NCBI RefSeq assembly: GCF_003710085.1
Contig: NZ_CP033324.1
Coordinates: forward strand, 3,163,501 to 3,227,500
Length of the DNA: 64,000 nt
From: Nocardioides pantholopis
GTDB lineage: Bacteria > Actinomycetota > Actinomycetes > Propionibacteriales > Nocardioidaceae
Direction: 5' to 3'
Shown here: positions 56,749-64,000 of the stretch, one piece after another
How positions within the stretch are numbered: the first letter of the stretch is position 1
Layout: each line of letters starts with the position of its first letter
Notes under the pieces: generated by a model
What the model saw: the letters and a program-made list of their open reading frames with translations, nothing else
Database searches by the model: none
Told to the model about the DNA's origin: nothing
Program-made: the position numbers and the translations under genes

Positions 56749-56795
56749 GGTCTCGACGCGCTCAGGCGCCAGGGCGCCTTCACGGCTCGACCACC
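56749..56795 (-). repeat. Palindromic repeat, long form (copy 4)
   Basis: 47 bp, same orientation and length as copy 2 with two or three substitutions. It lies upstream of the DUF222 promoter, so the gene is bracketed by family members. Confidence 0.8.
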
Positions 56796-56827
56796 GGCTG
56801 CAGCAGCCAGCGGATGCGGCCGGACCG

Positions 56828-57052
56828 TCAGCGCTTGGTGGCGCGCAGGGCCTTGACGCCCAGGGAGCCCAGCAGCCCGGCGATGGCGAAGTTCACGACG
56901 ATCAGGACGGTGTGGGCGACCCAGTAGCCGGTGGCCCGGTCCTCCCCCGCCGACCAGGCGTTGTAGAGGTTGCGCGCGAAGTTGCCGAAGCTGAAGACGT
57001 TCCAGGCGGCAACGGCGAGCAGCAGGATCGCGTGCTTGCGCTCGAACTTCAC
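56828..57052 (-). CDS. Small membrane protein, SCO4848-like
   Basis: 74 residues with two membrane helices, AILLLAVAAWNVFSFGNF and VLIVVNFAIAGLLGSLGV, linked by NLYNAWSAGEDRATGYW. This matches the short uncharacterised membrane proteins that follow brkB/yhjD-like genes in actinobacteria. The GTG start shares a base with the TAG stop of the upstream gene (TAGTG), so translation is coupled. Function unknown. Confidence 0.75.
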   Translation of the reverse strand: MKFERKHAILLLAVAAWNVFSFGNFARNLYNAWSAGEDRATGYWVAHTVLIVVNFAIAGLLGSLGVKALRATKR

Positions 57053-58101
57053 TAGATGTCCTTCCGACGGTGGATCAGGTGGAGGAGACCGGACGCCGTG
57101 AGGGCGCCGGCCACGAAGGAGGCGAGCCGGGTCGGCCGCGCGACGTCGTTCACGGCGGCCGCCTCGACCCGCGAGGGCATCCGCGGGCCCTGGACCGGCT
57201 CGGCGGGCTCGGCCTGGCGCAGGGCGCGGGCAGCGGGGCTGGTCCACGCCCAGGCCGCGGCGTACATGATCATCCGGGAGGTGTAGTTCATCCACACCAC
57301 GAGGATCAGCGCGATGCCGAACGCCTGGAACGCGGGCTGGTCCTTGGTCACCGAGAGCAGCTGCCCCGAGAGCTGCTTGAGCAGCTCGAAGGCCACGGCG
57401 CCCAGCACGGCCCCCGACCACAGCGATGACCGCGGGACGTGGGGGGCCGCCAGCAGCCGGAACATCAGGTAGAACAGCACGGCGTTCATGCCCAGGCCGA
57501 GCACGACCGTCAGCAGCTTCACCAGGATGCCGAGCTCGGTGCCGAGACCGAGCAGGTCCAAGACGTCGTCGGAGAAGCCCGCGACGAGCCCGGAGACGCC
57601 GACCGCCACGAACAGCACCACGCCGAGGACCACCAGGGCCAGCAGGTCGCGGAGCTTGCCGGCGACCCAGCTGGGCTGCTCGGCGGACGGCTTCTCGAAG
57701 ACCGTCAGCAGCGCGTCCCGCAGCGCCGAGACCCACCCCAGGCCGGAGTACAGGACGCCGACCAGACCGAGCACGCCCACGGCCCCGGCGGCGTCCTGGA
57801 TGTCGGTCAGCGAGACCTGCCCCTCGCCCGACCCGACCAGGCCCGGCACGACCTGCTTGATCGCCCGGATCAGGGTGCCGTCGGCGTCGGGCACCACCTC
57901 GGAGAGGTAGCCGACCGCGAAGAACGACAGCGCGAGCACCGGGAAGAACGACAGGAACGCGTAGTAGGTGACCGCCCCGGCCTGCTGGCCGGCCTTGACG
58001 TCGCCGTAGTGCTGCTGCATCCGCACGACGTGGTCGACGACCGGCCGACGCCGCCGCAGCGCCACGACCCGGTCGCCGACGGCCTCCCCGAGGGGCGCCA
58101 C
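57052..58101 (-). CDS. YihY/BrkB (YhjD-like) family inner membrane protein
   Basis: 349 residues with about six membrane helices: YYAFLSFFPVLALSFFAVG, GVLGLVGVLYSGLGWVSALR, LVVLGVVLFVAVGVSGLVAG, LGMNAVLFYLMFRLLAAP and IALILVVWMNYTSRMI. Family hallmarks AGAVTYYAFLSFFPVLAL and LYSGLGWVSAL are clear. Roles proposed for relatives include lipid export and envelope integrity; not a ribonuclease BN. GTG start 4 bases after the 2'-5' RNA ligase stop. Adjacent to trpS as in mycobacteria. Confidence 0.88.
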   Translation of the reverse strand: MAPLGEAVGDRVVALRRRRPVVDHVVRMQQHYGDVKAGQQAGAVTYYAFLSFFPVLALSFFAVGYLSEVVPDADGTLIRAIKQVVPGLVGSGEGQVSLTDIQDAAGAVGVLGLVGVLYSGLGWVSALRDALLTVFEKPSAEQPSWVAGKLRDLLALVVLGVVLFVAVGVSGLVAGFSDDVLDLLGLGTELGILVKLLTVVLGLGMNAVLFYLMFRLLAAPHVPRSSLWSGAVLGAVAFELLKQLSGQLLSVTKDQPAFQAFGIALILVVWMNYTSRMIMYAAAWAWTSPAARALRQAEPAEPVQGPRMPSRVEAAAVNDVARPTRLASFVAGALTASGLLHLIHRRKDI

Positions 58102-58105
58102 CGCG

Positions 58106-58648
58106 TCAGGCCTCCGCGGTCCGGGACGCCGTCTCGAGGCCCGTCAGCACGAAGGTGCTGGTGGGATGCCAGCCGGTGCCGTCGTCGTGGGCGTAGAGGT
58201 GGAAGTCGTCGACGTCGAACTCGCACTCGAAGCCGGAAAGCTCCTTGAACGCCTGGTCCAGGCGGTCGTCGGCGAGGTCGTGGGCGACGGTGACGTGCGG
58301 GTGGTACGGGAAGGCCAGGTCGACGGCCAGCGGCCCGCACCGCACCGCTGCCGCGAGCTGCTCGCACTCGGAGATGCCGCGCACCAGGGTCACGAACACC
58401 ACCGGGGACACCGGGCGGAAGGTGCCGGTGCCGCGCAGGTGCACCGAGAACGACGCGACGTTCGCGGCGACGCTCTCCAGATGCCCGACGACCGCTGCCA
58501 GGTCTGCCTCGGCCACCTCGGTGGGCGGCACCAGCGTGATGTGGGTGGGGATCATCGTCGCGGTGACGTCTCCCACGCTGGTGCGGTAGTCCTGGAGCTG
58601 GGAGGCCCAGGGCTCCGGGATCGCGACGGCGACTCCGATGGTTGGCAC
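58106..58648 (-). CDS. 2'-5' RNA ligase family protein
   Basis: 180-residue 2H phosphoesterase. The two HxT/S motifs are THITLVPP (near 36) and HPHVTVAHD (near 119), which carry the catalytic histidines. Relatives ligate or cleave 2'-5' RNA bonds or act on cyclic phosphates; substrate unknown. GTG at 58648 preceded by TAGGGT (58655-58660) six bases upstream: likely leaderless. Heads an operon with the BrkB gene. Confidence 0.85.
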   Translation of the reverse strand: MPTIGVAVAIPEPWASQLQDYRTSVGDVTATMIPTHITLVPPTEVAEADLAAVVGHLESVAANVASFSVHLRGTGTFRPVSPVVFVTLVRGISECEQLAAAVRCGPLAVDLAFPYHPHVTVAHDLADDRLDQAFKELSGFECEFDVDDFHLYAHDDGTGWHPTSTFVLTGLETASRTAEA

Positions 58649-58667
58649 GCGCTGACCCTACCCAGCC

Positions 58668-60132
<1,465 letters not shown>

Positions 60133-60136
<4 letters not shown>

Positions 60137-60879
60137 TCGCGCCCGTGCCGCGCTGGAGCGCCGTGCCGACGCTCCTGGTGGTCAACCTGCTGCCGCTGTG
60201 GCTGGTCCTCGACGGCCGGCTGGAGACCCCGGACCTGCTGATGACCTACGCGGTCGAGGCTTCGGTGCTGATGGTGCTCGCCGCTCCGACCGTGCCGGGT
60301 CTGGTGAGAGCAGCGAGCCGGGAGCAGGGCTTCCAGGCCGGCGCCGGCGTGCTCCTGGTCGTGATCACGGTGATCGGCACGGTGGCGAGCCTGACGACGA
60401 ACATCGCGAGGCAGGTGTCCTGGGACCTCGGCTCGGTCCTCAGCATCGCCGCCGTCGGGGTCAGTGTCGCCATCGGGCTGGTCCTGTCCTGGCGCCGCCA
60501 CGGCTCGCCGGTCCCCGGTCGGGGCGGCCCCGTCGGGGCCTTCGCGTGGCGCTTCCTGCTGCTGGTCGCCGGCGGCGGGCTGGGCCTGGGCTCGGCCCAG
60601 GCCTGGGAGCGGCTGGTGGCCCACGGCTGGGAGCCCGCCCCGCTGGGGGACAGGTGGGCTCAGCCGGCCGGCGAGCAGCTGGTCGAGTGGGGCATCGCGC
60701 TGGACCTGCCGACCGCTGTCGTCCCAGCCCTGTTCGTGGTCCTGGTGCGCACCCTCAACGAGGTGCTGCACGAGATCTACCTGATCTGCAAGGACCTGGA
60801 CGCCGAGGACCGAGCCGCCGACAGCGCCGACCCGGCCCCGACGGCGGCTCCGGCTGAGAGCGAGCGTCCCGTCGCCTAG
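60133..60879 (+). CDS. Hypothetical membrane protein with Ala/Pro-rich tail
   Basis: 248 residues with about six helices (TLLVVNLLPLWLVLDGRL, LLMTYAVEASVLMVLAAP, AGVLLVVITVIGTVASL, VLSIAAVGVSVAIGLVLSW, WRFLLLVAGGGLGLG, ALDLPTAVVPALFVVLVRTL) and a charged C-terminus. DUF6498-like layout is possible; not certain. Translationally coupled to the preceding small membrane protein. Its end overlaps the MFS gene by 4 bases. Confidence 0.62.
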
Positions 60880-62108
60880 GACGCGTCGGCCGCGTCCGTA
60901 CGCCGCTGAGCCAGGGCCGACCAGACCAGCACCAGCACCCCGAGCAGGGAGAGCCCGACGCCGACCAGCGCGGTCGAGCGGTAGCCGTAGCCGGCGGCGA
61001 TCACCAGGCCGCCCAGCCAGGCACCGAGCGCGTTGGCGACGTTGAGCGAGGCGTGGTTCATCGCGGCGCCGAGTGTCTTGGCCTCGCCGGCCACGTCCAT
61101 CAGCCGTAGCTGGAGGTTCACCACCAGGACCGAGCCCAGGGCGGTGATCGCGAAGACGACCGGCAGCGCCCACCAGCCGTGCGGGGCGGCGAGGTAGAAC
61201 AGCACCATCACGACGGCGGTGCCGCCGGCGCCCGCGAGCAGCGAGCCGAACACCGACCAGCCCGCCAGCTCGCCGGCCAGCCAGGTGCCGGCGACCATGC
61301 CGAGGCCGAAGGCCAGCAGGAACACCGGGACCGTGGACTCCCCCAGGCCGCCGACCTCGGTGACGGTGGGGCTGATGTAGGAGTACACCGCGAACATGCC
61401 GCCGAAGCCGACCGCGCCGGCCGCGAGCGTCAGCCACACCTGGGGGCTGCCGAAGGCCGCCAGCTCGCGGCGGCCGGTGGCGTGGGGGTCGCCCGGGGTG
61501 GGCGGGACGAACGCGCGCACCATCACCAGGGTCAGGACCGCGAGCCCGGCCGCGGCGACGTACGCCGCCCGCCAGCCGAGGTGCTGCCCCAGCCAGGTCG
61601 CCGCCGGCACGCCGACCACGTTGGCGACCGAGAGCCCCAGCATCACCGCGGCGACCGCCCGCCCGGTGCGCTCGGGCGGCACCATGCTCGCCGCCACCAG
61701 CGAGGCGACGCCGAAGTAGATGCCGTGCGGCAGGCCGTCGAGGAAGCGCGCCAGCGTCAGGACCTCGTAGGACGGAGCGGCGGCGCTGAGCAGGTTGAAG
61801 ACGGCGTACGCCGCCATCAGCGCCAGCAGCAGGCCGCGGCGCGGCCAGCGGGCCCCGAAGTAGGCCAGCACCGGGGCGCCGATCACCACGCCGAGGGCGT
61901 AGGCCGAGATCGTGTGCCCCGCGGCGGGGATCGAGACGTCCACCCCGTCGGCGACCTGCGGCAGCAGCCCCATCGTCACGAACTCGGTGGTGCCGATCGT
62001 GAACCCGCCCATCGCCAGGGCGAGGATCGCCAGACTGACGTGACGCGCCCCGCCGCGATCGGCCGCGGTGCGGTCGGTGGCGGTGCCGTCGGCGGCGGTC
62101 GTGGTCAT
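60876..62108 (-). CDS. MFS transporter (AraJ/YdhP-like, DHA1)
   Basis: 410-residue 12-helix exporter. The signature LAMGGFTIGTTEFVTMGLLP is shared with AraJ, YdhP and purine efflux PbuE-type proteins. Motif A-like ARWPRRGLLL follows helix 2. May export sugars, drugs or nucleobases; unknown. ATG at 62108; the longer frame upstream is rich in Arg and Pro and unlikely to be translated. Confidence 0.86.
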   Translation of the reverse strand: MTTTAADGTATDRTAADRGGARHVSLAILALAMGGFTIGTTEFVTMGLLPQVADGVDVSIPAAGHTISAYALGVVIGAPVLAYFGARWPRRGLLLALMAAYAVFNLLSAAAPSYEVLTLARFLDGLPHGIYFGVASLVAASMVPPERTGRAVAAVMLGLSVANVVGVPAATWLGQHLGWRAAYVAAAGLAVLTLVMVRAFVPPTPGDPHATGRRELAAFGSPQVWLTLAAGAVGFGGMFAVYSYISPTVTEVGGLGESTVPVFLLAFGLGMVAGTWLAGELAGWSVFGSLLAGAGGTAVVMVLFYLAAPHGWWALPVVFAITALGSVLVVNLQLRLMDVAGEAKTLGAAMNHASLNVANALGAWLGGLVIAAGYGYRSTALVGVGLSLLGVLVLVWSALAQRRTDAADAS

Positions 62109-62266
62109 GACGGGCCAAACCGGGCCCGGCGGCGCGCTATTCCGTGGCATCGACCACCTCGCGCGCCGACGCCCGGGCCGCCGGGTCACGTCACCATCAC
62201 CGAGACGCAGCTCACACCAGCCCTACACTTCCCCCACACAGGTTTCCCATCTCGGGAGGAGGGACC

Positions 62267-64000
62267 GTGAGCGGAGCGAGCGACATCGAGACGACGCCGG
62301 AGCAGCAGTCGACGAAGGCGCACAGGCCCGGTGGCAGCCCGGTGCTGATCATCCTGATGTCGATCGTGGTCGTGCCCGCGGTCATCGTCGCCGACTCCTT
62401 CGATGCCGGACCCGCCGCGATCATCGGCGGCCTGGTGGCCCTGTTCTCCCTGGTCGCCTTCATGGGCGGGCCGCTGCGCGCCGACCTGCGCGCGGCAGCG
62501 CTGATCGCGCCGCTCCTGCTGTTCGCGGCGATCGTCCCGCGGCTGCTGGCCGAGGTGTCGCGGCCGGCCGCGATCGCACTGGTCGTGGTCCTCGGCTTCG
62601 TCGCGGCCCTCCTCCCGCTGCGGGGCCCGCGCTTCGCCCACGCCGGGCTCGGCCTCGGGATGACCACCGTGTACGCCTACGCCTACGCCCCCCACGGGGT
62701 GACGGACCATCAGCAGGTGATCGCGGCCGCCGTCGCCGGGGTCCTGGTGGCCCTGCTGGTTCGGCTGCTGCTCGGGGTCTCCGACCCGTCGAAGCCCACC
62801 CGGGAGCAGGTCGCCGAGGTCCTCGTCGCCGACGACCCGGCGGCGGCCACCTCGACCGCCTTCGACACCTGGCTCAGCGACGGCCGGCAGCGCTGGCTCG
62901 CCCAGGCACTCGAGGGGGCCTCCCGCTACCGGCTCGCCGTACGGGCGAACGAGCTCGACGCCGCGGGGTCCGGCTCCGACGGGGACGTCGCGGCGCTCCG
63001 CGCGCGGGCCGAGGAGCTGGCCGAGCAGCTCCGCGCCAAGCATCCCCCGGCCGGCGACGCGGCGGCCCCGGCCCCCGGGGCCGGTCCGGCTGAGGCGTCC
63101 GCGGTGCGGCGGGCCGACGCGGCCCTGGACTCCGTGGAGCACGCGGCCCACGATCGCGACCGGACACCCGTCGTCCTCGACCGCGGGAGCCGGCACGAGT
63201 TCCGGGACGCGGTGCTGCACCCCTCGGCCCGGTTGCGCTCGATCCAGGTGCGGCACGCCTTCCGCACGGCGTTCGGGCTGCTGGTGATGCTGCTGATCAC
63301 CTACCACCTCGAGCCGGGCGACCCGTTGATCTCCACGGTGCTGCTGAGCACCTTCGCCATCCTCCAGGCGAGCTGGCGCGACACGCTCGGCAAGGCCCGG
63401 ACCAAGGTCGTCGGCGTGGTCGCCGGCTCGGCCGCCGTCGCCGTGATCCTGCTGACCGTGCCGGAGCGCTACCTGACCGAGATCGCGGCCGTCGCTCTGG
63501 TGCTGGGGCTCTGGTACATCACCACCCGGCCCGCTCTCGGCGCGGCGTTCATGGTGGTCGTCAGCGTGGGGTTCAACGCGGTCACCCGCGACCTCGACCC
63601 CGGGGAGCTGCTCGTCCAGTACGCCGTGCTGACCGCCTGCGCCGTGGCCGTCGGGGTGGTCCTCGGCTTCGCCGTCGTCCCGGCGTTCCGGCCCGCGCCG
63701 CTGCGCCGGCGCGTCCTGGACGCGACCGAGGCGACGGCCGCCGTGCTGCGGGCCGCCTCCGACGGCTCCCCGTCGGTGCAGCAGTTCCTCGCGCTGCACC
63801 GAGACGCCAGCCAGACCCAGGACGAGCTGGTGCCGGACCGCGAGCACCTCGACGAGCGCCAGCTCGCCGCGCTCGAGCGGCTCCGCTCCGGCCTGCGCGA
63901 CCTCACCACGATGGTCGACGCCGCCACCGCCGACCGTGCGGCGCTGGCCCGGGCCGCCGACCTGCTCGACACCGCGGACGGCGCCGCGAACGGCAGTGCG
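62267..64000 (+). CDS. FUSC-like membrane protein (partial, runs off the window)
   Basis: The frame is open to the last base (578 codons seen). Two clusters of hydrophobic helices (VLIILMSIVVVPAVIVADSF to VLVALLVRLLLG; then AFRTAFGLLVMLLITYHL, LISTVLLSTFAILQASW, TKVVGVVAGSAAVAVILLTV, AAVALVLGLWYITT) frame a long charged cytosolic section. This twofold plan and the QASWRDTLGKARTKVVGVVAG segment fit the FUSC/aromatic-acid exporter superfamily. The GTG follows GGAGGAGGG. The first 28 bases of coding sequence resemble the palindromic repeat. Confidence 0.78.
   Translation, partial: MSGASDIETTPEQQSTKAHRPGGSPVLIILMSIVVVPAVIVADSFDAGPAAIIGGLVALFSLVAFMGGPLRADLRAAALIAPLLLFAAIVPRLLAEVSRPAAIALVVVLGFVAALLPLRGPRFAHAGLGLGMTTVYAYAYAPHGVTDHQQVIAAAVAGVLVALLVRLLLGVSDPSKPTREQVAEVLVADDPAAATSTAFDTWLSDGRQRWLAQALEGASRYRLAVRANELDAAGSGSDGDVAALRARAEELAEQLRAKHPPAGDAAAPAPGAGPAEASAVRRADAALDSVEHAAHDRDRTPVVLDRGSRHEFRDAVLHPSARLRSIQVRHAFRTAFGLLVMLLITYHLEPGDPLISTVLLSTFAILQASWRDTLGKARTKVVGVVAGSAAVAVILLTVPERYLTEIAAVALVLGLWYITTRPALGAAFMVVVSVGFNAVTRDLDPGELLVQYAVLTACAVAVGVVLGFAVVPAFRPAPLRRRVLDATEATAAVLRAASDGSPSVQQFLALHRDASQTQDELVPDREHLDERQLAALERLRSGLRDLTTMVDAATADRAALARAADLLDTADGAANGSA

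Overview
The window is about 64 kb of very GC-rich DNA with actinobacterial gene content and codon use. The gene families suggest Nocardioidaceae (Nocardioides-like): DUF222-HNH proteins, Hta-type heme proteins, a five-helix SdhC with SdhA/SdhB, and MutAB-MeaB. That placement is inferred from gene content, not from a marker-gene tree. Genes are tightly packed on both strands, with many 4-base ATGA/GTGA overlaps. I see no tRNA, rRNA, CRISPR array, insertion sequence or prophage. No stretch longer than 300 bases lacks a gene. The largest non-coding gaps (51094-51328, 54915-55238, 56577-56827) hold promoters, a terminator or palindromic repeats.

Layout. 1-7.5 kb: the 3' part of pyruvate carboxylase, an acetyltransferase, a secreted SpoIID/LytB-domain protein, two flavoprotein disulfide reductases (a quinone-reductase-like paralogue and dihydrolipoyl dehydrogenase) and a gamma-glutamylcyclotransferase-like protein. 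7.6-10.4 kb: purine nucleoside phosphorylase and three TetR regulators, two of them tandem paralogues. 10.4-18.3 kb: a complete heme-iron acquisition locus, hmuTUV plus three surface proteins on the minus strand, with heme oxygenase divergent. The shared promoter region carries two overlapping IdeR/DtxR-like boxes. 18.3-25.3 kb: a uronate-dehydrogenase-like SDR, a MerR regulator with an aldo/keto reductase, a phosphohexomutase, a TetR/membrane-protein pair with matching operators, and a zinc alcohol dehydrogenase.

25.3-46.2 kb is rich in nucleoside salvage: deoC, uridine kinase, add, deoA, cdd, and a complete BMP-type nucleoside ABC importer. A P450, an M20 amidohydrolase, an ECF sigma factor with a membrane partner, efflux and small enzyme genes, and a doubly frameshifted reductase pseudogene lie among them. 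46.2-51.1 kb: methylmalonyl-CoA mutase (mutA-mutB) and its chaperone meaB. 51.3-54.9 kb: sdhCAB. 55.2-56.6 kb: a DUF222-HNH gene with a perfect SOS (LexA) box, flanked on both sides by palindromic repeats. 56.8-64 kb: a BrkB/YhjD-like membrane protein, 2'-5' RNA ligase-like protein, trpS, small membrane proteins, an MFS exporter and the start of a FUSC-like membrane protein that runs off the window.

The backbone (LpdA-like reductase, PNP, phosphomutase, M20 amidohydrolase, add, deoA, cdd, sdh, then yhjD-like and trpS) recalls the M. tuberculosis Rv3303c-Rv3336c neighbourhood as I remember it, with the heme locus, importer and mut genes as differences. Physiologically the window links nucleoside uptake and catabolism (ribose-1-P and deoxyribose-1-P through phosphomutase and deoC) to central carbon metabolism: pyruvate carboxylase, lipoamide dehydrogenase, methylmalonyl-CoA to succinyl-CoA, then succinate dehydrogenase. 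About a dozen genes have a TANNNT hexamer 5-8 bases before the start codon, which points to widespread leaderless transcription.
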